From NCBI RefSeq assembly GCF_001277995.1, contig NZ_CP009220.1, positions 124,001 through 188,000 of the forward strand: a DNA stretch of 64,000 nucleotides, read 5' to 3'. Shown in pieces: positions 17,308 to 26,442 of this stretch. This DNA comes from Corynebacterium deserti GIMN1.010 (GTDB lineage: Bacteria > Actinomycetota > Actinomycetes > Mycobacteriales > Mycobacteriaceae). The translations under genes were made by a program, and so were the position numbers. Under the pieces are notes generated by a model. It was not told the DNA's origin. It ran no database searches and was given only the letters and a program-made list of their open reading frames with translations. How positions within the stretch are numbered: position 1 is the first letter of the stretch; the number at the start of each line of letters is the position of its first letter.

Positions 17308-17829
17308 CTAACCGCGCGGGATGACAAAATCCCGCAATCGGCCATTCTTTCCATCCCGCTCCGCCAGCTCCGACCACGGCAGGTCAGTTTCAATGACTGC
17401 GATGGCGCTGGTGGGAAATTTTGTGTCGATCTGCGCCCATGCGGGATTCTCGTCGCGGACGCATAGGTGATTGACCAATTCTTCAACGCCCGGCCAGTGC
17501 CCGATGAACAATGCGGTGGTGATGGCTTCGGGGAGTCCGGTAATCAGGTGTGCAAACGCGGGAACTGAGTTTTCATAAATATCGTCATGAAAACTCACAC
17601 CTTGGGTGGCAGCACCTCCCAATTGCACCCGCTCCCAGGTGAGCTGAGTGCGGGTGGCGGTGGAACACAACACATGATCCACCTCGCCGACGTTTTCAGC
17701 GAGCCACTGCCCGGCGGCGACGCCATCGCGCAGGCCTCGTTTGTTCAGAGGGCGTTTGTGATCGGGTTCGCCGGTGGACCATGAGGATTTTGCGTGCCGC
17801 ATGACAACAAGCGTGTGTTGGGAGGTCAT
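17308..17829 (-). CDS. SixA-like histidine phosphatase
   Basis: This 173-residue protein is of the phosphoglycerate-mutase/histidine-phosphatase superfamily. The catalytic RHG variant is RHA in LVVMRHAKSSW (about residues 9-15), typical of SixA. The second catalytic His is in FIGHWPGVEELV (about 110). Likely a phosphohistidine or phosphometabolite phosphatase. It is a separate unit facing the glyoxalase-fold gene, with an 8-bp gap. Confidence 0.85.
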   Translation of the reverse strand: MTSQHTLVVMRHAKSSWSTGEPDHKRPLNKRGLRDGVAAGQWLAENVGEVDHVLCSTATRTQLTWERVQLGGAATQGVSFHDDIYENSVPAFAHLITGLPEAITTALFIGHWPGVEELVNHLCVRDENPAWAQIDTKFPTSAIAVIETDLPWSELAERDGKNGRLRDFVIPRG

Positions 17830-17870
17830 GGGCTTTAAGGATAGCTGGAGGAAGGCGTCGACAAGCGTTT

Positions 17871-19394
17871 TTAAACGGTGACCTGCGCAAGCACCGCATC
17901 GAGCGTCGCTTCAGCGCCGCGGTGGTGCAGGGAGTTAAGCGTATCGACGTAAGCTTTCGTGAACTCCTCGTTATCGATGAGATCTCCAAAAATTCCGCGA
18001 TCACGCAAGAACGCAAGGGCATCGGAGCGGTTGCCGGAGGCATTCTCCATCACGCGTTCCTTCAGATTGTCCACGACGTTAATAGGCTGGTCCTGCTCGT
18101 CGACGCCTTCAGCGTAACGTGCCCAGGAGGCCACAATCGCCGCCGACAAGGTGACATCGCGGCCTGCACTGAGGTTTTCACGGACAACAGGCAGCAGCCA
18201 CTTCGGGATGCGGTCGGAGGATTCCGCGCATAGACGAGGCACAGTGTCCTTGACTGCTGCATTGCCAAAACGAGCGATGAGCTGATGGCGGTACGCATCT
18301 AAATCCACACCGGGAAGAGGCTTGAGGGTAGGTGTTGCCTCACGCTCCATGTATGCGAGAAGGAACATGCGGAAGCGCTGATCCGCCATCACATCATGGA
18401 CCATGTGGTGGCCAGCCAAGCGTCCGAAGTAGCACAATCCCTGGTGAGAGGCATTGAGGAGACGAAGCTTCATTAGCTCATACGGCTCGACATCATCAAC
18501 CACCTGCACACCGGCGTCCTCATAGTTGGGTCGGCCCTGGGTGAAGGAATCTTCCAAAACCCATTGGGTGAAGTCTTCAGAAACCACTGGCCAGGTATCT
18601 AGATAGCCGCCCTTGTTGTTTCCTCGGGCTACGTCGGCGCGGTCATCATCCGTGGTTTCAGGCGTAATTCGATCCACCATTGAGTTGGGGAAAGCCACGT
18701 TCTCGCGCACCCAATTGCCAAGGTCCTCTGATACAGACGTTGCGAAGGTGCGGAAGAATTTTTTCGCCAGATCACCGTTTCCCTGGATGTTATCGCAGCT
18801 CATGATGGTAAATGGGGCTTTGCCAGCCTCTTTGCGGATAAGTAGCGCGGCGGTTATCAATCCAAAGAATGTCTGAAGCTTCCAGGTTTGCCCAGCCTGC
18901 AGTGCTTCGCGGTCAGCGACAATGCGTGGATTGTCCTGTGCAAACTCGCCGGTTGCGGGATCGATGTTGTAGCCGCCTTCCGTCACAGTCAGGGACACAA
19001 TACGAATGGCATCCTGCGCGAGGGTATCTACGGCCTTTCGTGGATCATCAGGGGCAAAAACATAATCGATGATTGAGCCAATAACGCGCTGATCTTCCTT
19101 GCCATCCGGAGCCTTGGTGGTCAGCGTGTACAGATGATTCTGCCCAGCTAGAGCATCACGCATCCGTACATCAGAGGGCATGACGCCCATTCCGATGATG
19201 CCCCAGTCGAGGTTCTTTCCGTCGTTCATCAAACGGTCTAGGTACATCGCCTGGTGTGCGCGGTGGAATCCACCAACACCGAAGTGGACGATTCCAGGAG
19301 TGACTTGGCTGCGGTCATAAGTGGGGATGGCAACGCCGGTGGATTCTGCGATTGAGGAGAGATTATCAGCGTTGAGCTTCAATAGAGTGTTCAT
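17871..19394 (-). CDS. mtlD: Mannitol 2-dehydrogenase (long-chain polyol dehydrogenase)
   Basis: This 507-residue NAD-dependent enzyme interconverts mannitol/arabitol-type polyols and ketoses. The dinucleotide-binding motif GIVHFGVGGFHRAHQAMY lies at about 34-51. The family catalytic signature K-x4-N-x2-H appears as MKLRLLNASHQGL (about 300-312). ATG at 19394 follows AAGGAACCC. It is the second gene of an operon with the permease rbtT, whose stop is 28 bp upstream, and it belongs to the AtlR-controlled arabitol/mannitol locus. Confidence 0.93.
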   Translation of the reverse strand: MNTLLKLNADNLSSIAESTGVAIPTYDRSQVTPGIVHFGVGGFHRAHQAMYLDRLMNDGKNLDWGIIGMGVMPSDVRMRDALAGQNHLYTLTTKAPDGKEDQRVIGSIIDYVFAPDDPRKAVDTLAQDAIRIVSLTVTEGGYNIDPATGEFAQDNPRIVADREALQAGQTWKLQTFFGLITAALLIRKEAGKAPFTIMSCDNIQGNGDLAKKFFRTFATSVSEDLGNWVRENVAFPNSMVDRITPETTDDDRADVARGNNKGGYLDTWPVVSEDFTQWVLEDSFTQGRPNYEDAGVQVVDDVEPYELMKLRLLNASHQGLCYFGRLAGHHMVHDVMADQRFRMFLLAYMEREATPTLKPLPGVDLDAYRHQLIARFGNAAVKDTVPRLCAESSDRIPKWLLPVVRENLSAGRDVTLSAAIVASWARYAEGVDEQDQPINVVDNLKERVMENASGNRSDALAFLRDRGIFGDLIDNEEFTKAYVDTLNSLHHRGAEATLDAVLAQVTV

Positions 19395-19422
19395 GAGAGA
19401 GGGTTCCTTGCTATGTCTTGTG

Positions 19423-20757
19423 TTAGTGTGCGTTGACTTTTGCTAGGTCTTCGATGTGTGCGTTCTCATCGAGTGGTGCAACGCCATCAAAACCAGGCTG
19501 AGTGCCGCGAAGCTGCAGGGTCATCCAACCGGACAGTAAGTAGAGGCCGATCATGACCAAGATCAAACCGGTGGCACCGATCAGCGGGTGGAAGACGGCA
19601 ACTAGTAGAGGTCCAACGGCGACTGCGCCACCAACTCCCAGGTTGTAGGTGGCCATTGCCGCGCCGGGGTGCTTTGGATCAAGGGATACCGCAATGGCAG
19701 ACAGTGGCACGAAGCCAGCGAGAGAGACACCGAAGAGTGCACCTGCTGCGATAGTGATGCCAAAGACGAGTCCATCAGACAGACCTGCTTGAACTCCGAA
19801 CATTGGGATGAAGTAGACCATTGCCAAGGTGACTGCGCCCCCGATGGATCCACCCCAGAACACAGTGCGTGCCCAGCCGTGCTTGTCGCCGAAGTTGCCA
19901 AAGAATGGGTTGAACGGCAGGTTGACGGAGTAGATGACGGTGGTGAGAATCAAGAACCAGCTGAGCTGCCAGCCGAGATCATCGGTAAAGAAAGAGGGGA
20001 AGAAGACGGCCATCGCGTAGGTGGGGATGGAGTTGATGGTGCGGATGTAGGTGACAAAGCGGGCGCGACGATCGCTGCGCAGCAGTGCAAAGCCCTGGCC
20101 AAGTGTCTTCTTTACATCTTCTGGGTTGGATACCAGTGGGTGGCGTCCGCGGCGTTCCTTCACACCGAGCAGTGCAATGAGTGAGCCGATGACGACCAGA
20201 ACCAGGGATACCCACAGGGTTTCATAGAAGCTTAAGTTGATGTACTGCATGGAAATGGTGGCAACCAAGGCGCCGAGAGTTGGCAGACCTGCAGAGAACG
20301 CTACATAGAACCAGCCAACGCCGGTACCCAATTGTTTTGGTGAAGACGTCGCGGTGATCCAGACCAGGAAGCCGTAGGCAAAGAATGGGTAGCCGAATCC
20401 GCGCAGGCCATAGGTGAGGAAGATAAGCCAGGTCTGATCCGTGGTAAGTGCCACTGTGAGGAAGGCGAGCTCGAAGACAATCCAGATGATGGCGCCGAGG
20501 ATCATGACTTTTCGTGGACCCCACAGGTCTGACAACGCTGCGGCGAAGAATGCTGCGATGGCAACGGCGACTCCGTAGACAGTGACCAGGGAACCAGCCA
20601 GTGACACGCTGAATCCATGTTCGGAGCTGAGGAAGGGTTCCAGGATATTGGTTTCGACGCCATCGCCGATCATGAAAATGGTGAGGCCGATGAATCCGAA
20701 GATGAGGGCGCGTGGAATGCCGAGACGCTCAAGCAGTCCATTGTGCTGTGCTGACAT
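19423..20757 (-). CDS. rbtT: Polyol permease, major facilitator superfamily
   Basis: This 444-residue protein has 12 hydrophobic segments and the MFS loop motif DLWGPRKVMILGAI (about 77-90). It likely imports arabitol, mannitol or ribitol for oxidation by MtlD and phosphorylation by XylB. It is transcribed away from atlR; the shared 205-bp region carries many repressor half-sites. Ribosome site AAGGTG precedes the ATG. Confidence 0.88.
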   Translation of the reverse strand: MSAQHNGLLERLGIPRALIFGFIGLTIFMIGDGVETNILEPFLSSEHGFSVSLAGSLVTVYGVAVAIAAFFAAALSDLWGPRKVMILGAIIWIVFELAFLTVALTTDQTWLIFLTYGLRGFGYPFFAYGFLVWITATSSPKQLGTGVGWFYVAFSAGLPTLGALVATISMQYINLSFYETLWVSLVLVVIGSLIALLGVKERRGRHPLVSNPEDVKKTLGQGFALLRSDRRARFVTYIRTINSIPTYAMAVFFPSFFTDDLGWQLSWFLILTTVIYSVNLPFNPFFGNFGDKHGWARTVFWGGSIGGAVTLAMVYFIPMFGVQAGLSDGLVFGITIAAGALFGVSLAGFVPLSAIAVSLDPKHPGAAMATYNLGVGGAVAVGPLLVAVFHPLIGATGLILVMIGLYLLSGWMTLQLRGTQPGFDGVAPLDENAHIEDLAKVNAH

Positions 20758-20778
20758 GTGTTCACCTTTGTTGGAAGT

Positions 20779-20938
20779 GTTAGGTTTGCCGTTAGATTCG
20801 TGTTGAAATAACGTGGCAATCCCCGAATTTTGTGGAATTGGTGTTGTGCATCACGTGAAACTAACATTAATCTAACGCCATCATGTTAGGAAAAAGCAAG
20901 ACTTAACAAAATAATGTTATAAAACTCTGGTTCTAACA
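20779..20938. promoter_or_regulatory. Operator cluster between rbtT and atlR (AtlR half-sites)
   Basis: The 205-bp divergent region holds repeated TGTTAG/CTAACA half-sites: TGTTAG 20779 and 20884, CTAACA 20861 and 20933, TTAACA 20903, TGTTAT 20915, plus GTTAGA 20791 and TCTAAC 20871. Two form dyads: CTAACA...TGTTAG (20861-20889) and TTAACA-AAATAA-TGTTAT (20903-20920). Such a set beside a DeoR-type gene fits repression of both directions by AtlR. Confidence 0.65.
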
Positions 20939-20962
20939 ACATTTCCGTGGTACTTTTTTCAC

Positions 20963-21817
20963 ATGGCCCAAGTAATCCCCGCCACCTCCCAGGAGAAGCG
21001 TCGAGAACGCATTATTTCCTATATCACCAGGCACGGTTCGGCACGTGTCGAGGCGTTGGCAGAACATTTTGATGTCAGTGCCATGACCATCCACCGTGAT
21101 TTGGAGGCGCTGGCTGCGGAAAATTTAGTGGAAAGAATTCGAGGTGGCGCGCGTTCGGTCTCGCCATCGATGAGTGAATTAGCGGTGGGCCAACGCAGGC
21201 ATTTACATCGCACAACAAAGGAAGCCTTGTGTATAGCTGCCGCACGCCTCATCCCGGAAGGTGCGGTGGTGGCGATCGATGATTCCACCACGCTAGAGAA
21301 CTTGGTTGATCGTCTCCCCGAGCGCTCTCCATCGGCGTTGATTACGCATTCGTTGAAAGCAATGGCTGATCATCGCAACCGCGCAGGCATGATTGATACC
21401 CGCCTGATTGCGTGCGCTGGCCTGTACTTCGCGGAAACCGATTCTTTCTTGGGTCGGGCAACATCTGCGCAGCTGGCGGAGCTTTCCGCCGACTACTCTT
21501 TTGTCTCTACGACATCATTGCGTCCCACCGGTGGACTACCAGCGCTGTTCCACCCAGATATGGAAGCCGCCGACACCAAGCGCGCGGTAATTAAGGTCGG
21601 CGCGGTGCGCGTTCTGGTGCTGGATTCCAGCAAGTTCGGTTCGCCAGGTGTGTTCAAAGTTGCGTCAATCGACCAGTTCGACCACATCATTATCGACCAG
21701 CAATGTACCCGTGAGCAGCGCGAACTCCTGCGAAACTCGCGCGCGCAGATCCACGTGATTGATCAAGAGGGCGAGGAGATCACCACGCTCAATCCATCTG
21801 AAGAAATGGAGGCCTAA
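20963..21817 (+). CDS. atlR: DeoR-family repressor of the arabitol/mannitol genes
   Basis: This 284-residue regulator has an N-terminal DeoR helix-turn-helix (RRERIISYITRHGSARVEAL, then FDVSAMTIHRDLEAL, about 11-50) and the C-terminal sugar-phosphate sensing domain (VVAIDDSTTLENLVD; SSKFG). It matches AtlR (also called SucR) of C. glutamicum, which represses polyol genes until arabitol or mannitol is present. xylB starts one base after its stop codon, so the two are co-translated. Confidence 0.9.
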   Translation: MAQVIPATSQEKRRERIISYITRHGSARVEALAEHFDVSAMTIHRDLEALAAENLVERIRGGARSVSPSMSELAVGQRRHLHRTTKEALCIAAARLIPEGAVVAIDDSTTLENLVDRLPERSPSALITHSLKAMADHRNRAGMIDTRLIACAGLYFAETDSFLGRATSAQLAELSADYSFVSTTSLRPTGGLPALFHPDMEAADTKRAVIKVGAVRVLVLDSSKFGSPGVFKVASIDQFDHIIIDQQCTREQRELLRNSRAQIHVIDQEGEEITTLNPSEEMEA

Positions 21818-21818
21818 C

Positions 21819-23201
21819 ATGGCCTTAGTCTTGGGAATCGATAGTTCCACCCAATCCTGCAAAGCATTGCTTGTCGACGCCGCCACCGGCCAAATCATCG
21901 ACGAAGGTCGGGCGAGCCATCCCGGTGGCACTGAGGTAGATCCCAACGCGTGGATTGATGCATTAGATACAGCAACTGACGGGTTGATTGATCGTGCCGA
22001 TGCTATCTCCATTGCAGGACAACAACACGGCATGGTGGCGCTTGATGAACACGGCGAGGTCGTCCGCCCAGCATTGCTGTGGAACGACACCCGCTCCGCC
22101 CAAGCAGCTCGCGATCTCAACGAAGAAATCGGTGGGGAACAAGCCGCAGTAGAAGCCACGGGAAGCGTCTATGTTGCATCTTTAACTGCTACCAAACTGC
22201 GATGGATGCGAGACAACGAACCAGGCAATGCAGCGCGCACTGCCTCAGTTATGCTCCCTCACGACTTCCTGACCTGGCATCTCACCGGACGTGGACGAAA
22301 AGTCACCGACCATGGCGACGCCTCCGGAACCGGCTACTACAGCACCCGCGATCGTACATGGCGCAGTGACCTCGCAGCACTTGCTTTAGGACATGACGTA
22401 GAGCTGCCAGAACTCCTTGATCCCACTGAGTTTGCGGGCATGACCACTGGCGGGGTGCGCGTTGCTGCAGGTACTGGCGATAATGCCGCAGCTGCCTTGG
22501 GTCTTGACCTGCAGCCAGGAGACGTCAGTGTTTCTATCGGAACCTCTGGTGTCGCTGGCATGACTGTGAAAAACAGTGTCCACGACACATCTGGCCTGGT
22601 CACTGGCTTTGCCGACGCCACTGGTGCATATTTCCCCTTGGCCTGTACCCTCAACGGCGCGCCAGTTCTTGAGTTTGCACGCAGAATCCTCGGCGTGGAA
22701 TGGGAAGAATTCGATTCTCTCGCCCTTTCTGCCCAACCCGGTTCCGGCGGAGTGACATTACAGCCCTACCTCTATGGCGAACGAACCCCCAACCGTCCCG
22801 AAGCCCGCGGCGTGCTTGCTGGCCTCAACGGTGCAACAACCAGGGCAGACTTCGCCCGAGCAACAGTCGAAGGTTTGCTGTGTTCATTAGACGACGCAGT
22901 AACAGCGCTTGTCGACGCCACCGGTGTCCCCGTCACAACCATCCAACTCATTGGCGGCGGTGCCCGGTCTAGGGCGGTCCGAGAAATTGCACCCGAAATT
23001 TTCGGACATAATGTTGTCGTGCCGGAACCTGCCGAATACGTAGCACTTGGAGCTGCTCGTCAGGCTGCATGGGCATTATCTGGTCAGCCAACCCCACCAA
23101 AATGGGCGGTCCCAGCAACTGAACCTGGTTATGCTCGAAAGAACACCACCATCACTGACCGCTACGCGCAGTTTCGCGAAGCAACCGAAGGATGGGTTTA
23201 G
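21819..23201 (+). CDS. xylB: Xylulokinase (FGGY family)
   Basis: This 460-residue kinase phosphorylates D-xylulose to xylulose 5-phosphate for the pentose-phosphate pathway. The N-terminal ATPase lobe begins MALVLGIDSSTQSCKALLVD; the second lobe has SIGTSGVAGM and IQLIGGGARSRAVREI. The ATG at 21819 is preceded by GGAGG inside the atlR end. With RbtT and MtlD it completes arabitol to xylulose to xylulose-5-P. Confidence 0.93.
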   Translation: MALVLGIDSSTQSCKALLVDAATGQIIDEGRASHPGGTEVDPNAWIDALDTATDGLIDRADAISIAGQQHGMVALDEHGEVVRPALLWNDTRSAQAARDLNEEIGGEQAAVEATGSVYVASLTATKLRWMRDNEPGNAARTASVMLPHDFLTWHLTGRGRKVTDHGDASGTGYYSTRDRTWRSDLAALALGHDVELPELLDPTEFAGMTTGGVRVAAGTGDNAAAALGLDLQPGDVSVSIGTSGVAGMTVKNSVHDTSGLVTGFADATGAYFPLACTLNGAPVLEFARRILGVEWEEFDSLALSAQPGSGGVTLQPYLYGERTPNRPEARGVLAGLNGATTRADFARATVEGLLCSLDDAVTALVDATGVPVTTIQLIGGGARSRAVREIAPEIFGHNVVVPEPAEYVALGAARQAAWALSGQPTPPKWAVPATEPGYARKNTTITDRYAQFREATEGWV

Positions 23202-23230
23202 GAACTGTCACAACATGTAGATCCCCTGAC

Positions 23231-23259
23231 TGGTTCTCAAAGCACGACGTGGAGAACCA
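23231..23259. terminator. Inverted repeat between xylB and the small membrane protein gene
   Basis: TGGTTCTC (23231-23238) and GAGAACCA (23252-23259) sit between convergent genes; a bidirectional terminator is likely but there is no U-tract. Confidence 0.4.
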
Positions 23260-23283
23260 AACCCTAGGACATTCTGAAAATGC

Positions 23284-23469
23284 CTAGTTGTCATTGCTTT
23301 TGGAAGAAAAAGCCCTCCATACCCAGGTGCCGATGAAGATCATCACAGCTCCAGCGAGAATATACGGTGAGGTCTCGATCTCTGTTGTGGCATCGATAAT
23401 CAGAGACGCAATGATGACAATGGCTGCAATCGACATGACTGCAATGCTGGGTCCTCTGAAGAAGTTCAT
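23284..23469 (-). CDS. Small two-helix membrane protein, unknown function
   Basis: This 61-residue protein starts MNFFRGPSIAVMSIAAIVII. It has two hydrophobic stretches (about 9-26 and 36-52) and a charged tail KSNDN. The compact length, composition and isolated position between xylB and panC support a real gene. No family is recognised. Confidence 0.6.
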   Translation of the reverse strand: MNFFRGPSIAVMSIAAIVIIASLIIDATTEIETSPYILAGAVMIFIGTWVWRAFSSKSNDN

Positions 23470-23586
23470 TTTCTAGACCATACTTTGTCCAATCAACTGT
23501 TGCAGCAAAGTGACTCTTTGTGCTGAAGCTGTTGTCCGAACTTATTGAGCTAAAAGGATCTTCGTGTCGGGTTGGCGGTTAAAGCA

Positions 23587-24438
23587 CTAGATATGCGGGT
23601 GTAGCTCGATATTGTCGATAAGCCTGACGGGACCTACGAAAATCGCCGCAACCACCAACGCAGGCGTTTTCAACACACCGTCTACCCCTAAAGGCTCAAG
23701 GGTTGCAGGGTCGACGATCTCTAAATGATCAAGCGTGACACCCTCGGAATTTGCCAACCGCGCTCGGGCATCCTCAATGCGCAGTGGCTCACCGGACTTC
23801 GCGCGATGGTCAAGGTCATGCAGCACCTCGGGCAACACCAACGCATGCTCCCGATCAATGGAAGAAAGGCGCTGGTTACGGCTTGATTCCGCGAGGCCAT
23901 CCGCGCCGCGAATAATCGGCACCGGGCGAATCTCCACCGGAAAATCCAGATCCGCTACCAAGCGGCGGATAACGGCAACCTGCTGGGCATCTTTTTGCCC
24001 GAAGTAAGCGCGGTCAGGGCGCACAAGATTAAAAAGCTTTGCGACGACTGTCGCCACCCCATCAAAATGACCAGGCCTACTCTCACCTTCAAGCTTCGAA
24101 CCAATCGATCCTGTGCGCGCCCACACCAGCGGCAATCCACCGGGGTACATTTCTTCCACGCTGGGAGCAAACACAATGTCTACGCCAGCCTCGTTGAGAA
24201 GCTCAACATCCTGGTCGAGTTGGCGGGGATAATTCCGATAATCATCACAATCCCCAAGATCCTGAAATTGAAGGGGATTGACAAAGATGCTGGCCACCAC
24301 GGTGTCGTTTTCCTCCCGAGCTGCTTTCACCAAGGAAGCATGGCCTTGATGAAGAGCTCCCATCGTAGGTACCAAGCCGATGGAGGTGAGGTGGCGGAGC
24401 GCGTCGACAAGCTCTTTTTTTGTGGTTGCAACCAACAT
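23587..24438 (-). CDS. panC: Pantothenate synthetase (pantoate-beta-alanine ligase)
   Basis: This 283-residue enzyme joins pantoate and beta-alanine with ATP through a pantoyl-adenylate. Family motifs: [19 protein letters not shown] (HxGH nucleotide-binding, about 23-41), [20 protein letters not shown] and [13 protein letters not shown]. Its ATG overlaps the panB stop (TAATG), so expression is coupled. Beta-alanine comes from PanD, encoded separately at 45.5 kb. Confidence 0.95.
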   Translation of the reverse strand: MLVATTKKELVDALRHLTSIGLVPTMGALHQGHASLVKAAREENDTVVASIFVNPLQFQDLGDCDDYRNYPRQLDQDVELLNEAGVDIVFAPSVEEMYPGGLPLVWARTGSIGSKLEGESRPGHFDGVATVVAKLFNLVRPDRAYFGQKDAQQVAVIRRLVADLDFPVEIRPVPIIRGADGLAESSRNQRLSSIDREHALVLPEVLHDLDHRAKSGEPLRIEDARARLANSEGVTLDHLEIVDPATLEPLGVDGVLKTPALVVAAIFVGPVRLIDNIELHPHI

Positions 24439-25253
24439 TAAAAAGACTCCACCTCGCCTGGGAAGGCACCGCCGTGAATATCAGCGATATAAGACTGCGC
24501 CGCATAAAAAAGTGTGTCGCCGATGCTCGCGTACTCCCGCACGAAACGAGCCTTCTTGCCGCGGTTGAGACCAAACGCATCCTGCCACACAAGTACCTGG
24601 CCATCAGTGCCGTTTCCTGCGCCGATGCCAATCGTGACGATGCTCAAATCCTCCGTCACCTCACGCGCCGCGTCCGCAGGAACCATCTCAAGCACCACCG
24701 CAAACGCGCCCGCCTGCTGCACCGCGCGCGCATCCGCAATGAGCTTCCCGGAACTCGCACCACGACCCTGCACCACATGGCCACCCAAAGAATGCTCCGA
24801 CTGCGGAGTGTAACCAATGTGGCCAACGACAGGAATACCGGCGTCAACAATGCGACGAATCGTCCCTGCCATCTCAACGCCACCCTCAATCTTCACCGCG
24901 GCGGCACCAGTTTCGCGCATGACACGAATGGCAGATTCCACCGCCTGCTGAGGACTGACCTCATAGGTTCCAAATGGCAGATCCACCACAACCAGCGCGC
25001 GCTTCGTGGACACCGTCACCGCCTTGGCCAGCACAATCATCTCATCCAGCGTGATGGATAACGTGGTGTCGCGACCCAACACAACATTGGCTGCCGAATC
25101 ACCCACGAGCAGCATATCGACGCCTGCCTCATCAAAAATGCGTGCAGTAAGGGCGTCATAGCTGGTCAGGACGGAAATCTTCTGCCCGTTTGCTTTGGCT
25201 TCGTGGAAATGACGGGTACGGACTTTCTTTGCTTCAATGCCTGGCATGCGCAT
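24438..25253 (-). CDS. panB: 3-methyl-2-oxobutanoate hydroxymethyltransferase
   Basis: This 271-residue enzyme transfers a hydroxymethyl group from methylene-THF to ketoisovalerate, giving ketopantoate. Motifs: [20 protein letters not shown] and [17 protein letters not shown] (Mg and substrate site, about 28-63) and [20 protein letters not shown]. It is the first gene of panBC. An alternative in-frame ATG lies two codons downstream. Confidence 0.95.
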   Translation of the reverse strand: MRMPGIEAKKVRTRHFHEAKANGQKISVLTSYDALTARIFDEAGVDMLLVGDSAANVVLGRDTTLSITLDEMIVLAKAVTVSTKRALVVVDLPFGTYEVSPQQAVESAIRVMRETGAAAVKIEGGVEMAGTIRRIVDAGIPVVGHIGYTPQSEHSLGGHVVQGRGASSGKLIADARAVQQAGAFAVVLEMVPADAAREVTEDLSIVTIGIGAGNGTDGQVLVWQDAFGLNRGKKARFVREYASIGDTLFYAAQSYIADIHGGAFPGEVESF

Positions 25254-25803
25254 GAGTATAGATGTGGTGCCCAGCTCAGAATAATTAAATTCCGTTTTGA
25301 TTCACGCCTGGCGCGTAAGTCCAGGGCTTCTTCGATTCAGAAGGGGTGGGGGTGGCTGGTGAGTTATGCAGGGCTTCTAATTCGGGGTCATCTCTGGGAC
25401 TGGGGGCCTGAAGTGGTTGCCGAAAGTCGGTAATCGCCAATGGTCTGTGCCGATCGCACGGATATTTTGGGTATGCCAGATTTTCCGTGTAAACGGCACA
25501 TTCTTGGGCCAAATTTTGTGCCGATCGCACGGATACTTTGGGAATGCCAGATTTTCCGTGTAAACGGCACGAAATGTGAATTTAATTCCTTTACATGCGA
25601 TTACGGTGATGTTTTGTGTGCCATTCTAAGCCGTTTTTAGTAGGGCGTGTAGTGCAATATACATTTGAAAAACTCGTCGCCTTAGAATGGCTTCTAATGT
25701 CCCATCTGGCAACGCGTTAGAAAGTGGAATCTAGTCTTAGAAAGTTCAATCCAACTTCTGTGAGTGAGAATTTCGCTGGACGCAGACTATTCTTCCAGTC
25801 CGT
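25254..25803. other. 550-bp gene-free region with a tandem repeat pair
   Basis: No convincing gene is found between panB and the glycosylase gene. The right-hand part carries the repeat pair described separately. On the minus strand 25285-25530 is open and ends [20 protein letters not shown]; its upstream half lies in the repeats and has no clear start, so it may be the tail of a decayed gene. The panB promoter must also lie here. Confidence 0.5.
25446..25570. repeat. Two 54-bp repeats with 71-bp period and internal dyad
   Basis: Copies at 25446-25499 and 25517-25570 differ at about two positions. Each starts TGTGCCGATCGCACGGATA and ends TTTTCCGTGTAAACGGCAC. The two ends pair (GTGCCG....CACGGA with TCCGTG....CGGCAC), so each copy could form a hairpin with a central 4-base mismatch. 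This looks like a dispersed intergenic repeat family or a protein-binding array. Confidence 0.7.
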
Positions 25804-26418
25804 TTAATACTCTCGAGGTGTAGCAGACTTCTTATTTGGTCGGCCTTTTCTCCCACTAACCGTGGGGTGGCCAGGGATCCAAAAGCGAAGCGGGGCATCG
25901 GTGTTTTTACTGATTCCAATGCGAGGGCCGGATACCCACTCAGGCTCAAACTTTCGGGGTTGAAGAATAAATGAAGGACCAAGAACAGAAGCGTAATTGT
26001 GTTTGAGTTCTAATCCCAACGCTTGCCCAAGATTTCCCGGGCCCTGGGCCAGACGAGCAGCAGGAAGCGTGTCGCTTGCCTGACGTCGAGCGGTAGCCCT
26101 GCGTTCGCGTGCAATGTCTTCGCCCTCAATTACCTCGCCAGCGCGAAGGAGCACCCCTTGACCTGTTCCTTCTGGTCCGCACACGATGTTGCCAGCACGA
26201 TGGATCCCGTAAGAAATATAGACGTACATGTGGCCGCCGGGGCCAAACATTGCAGCGTTGCGTGGAGTTTTGCCTCGGTAGGTGTGGGCTGCTGGGTCGG
26301 CGGAATCTAGGTAGGCCTCAACTTCGGTCAGTCGGATACTTACGCCGGCATGAGTCAAGATGCAGCCAAGAAGTTGTGGGGCAACAATATCGGCTGATTG
26401 AAGAAAGTCGATGGGCAT
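25804..26418 (-). CDS. mpg: 3-methyladenine DNA glycosylase (AAG/Mpg family)
   Basis: This 204-residue glycosylase removes alkylated purines to start base-excision repair. Family motifs: LTEVEAYLDSADPAAHTYRG (catalytic Glu and active-site Tyr), RNAAMFGPGGHMYVYISYGI and RLAQGPGNLGQALGL. The length fits the family. It is divergent from the HhH-DUF1801 gene with only 24 bp between starts. Confidence 0.9.
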   Translation of the reverse strand: MPIDFLQSADIVAPQLLGCILTHAGVSIRLTEVEAYLDSADPAAHTYRGKTPRNAAMFGPGGHMYVYISYGIHRAGNIVCGPEGTGQGVLLRAGEVIEGEDIARERRATARRQASDTLPAARLAQGPGNLGQALGLELKHNYASVLGPSFILQPRKFEPEWVSGPRIGISKNTDAPLRFWIPGHPTVSGRKGRPNKKSATPREY

Positions 26419-26442
26419 AGATCCGATTGTAGGATGGGCGGC

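Noticed and set aside
20838..20860. Possible GlxR (CRP-type) site near GTGTTGTGCATCACGTG
   Set aside because: The half-sites do not fit TGTGA-N6-TCACA in position or spacing.
25446..25570. CRISPR array
   Set aside because: Only two copies with internal complementarity, a 17-bp gap too short for a spacer, and no cas genes.
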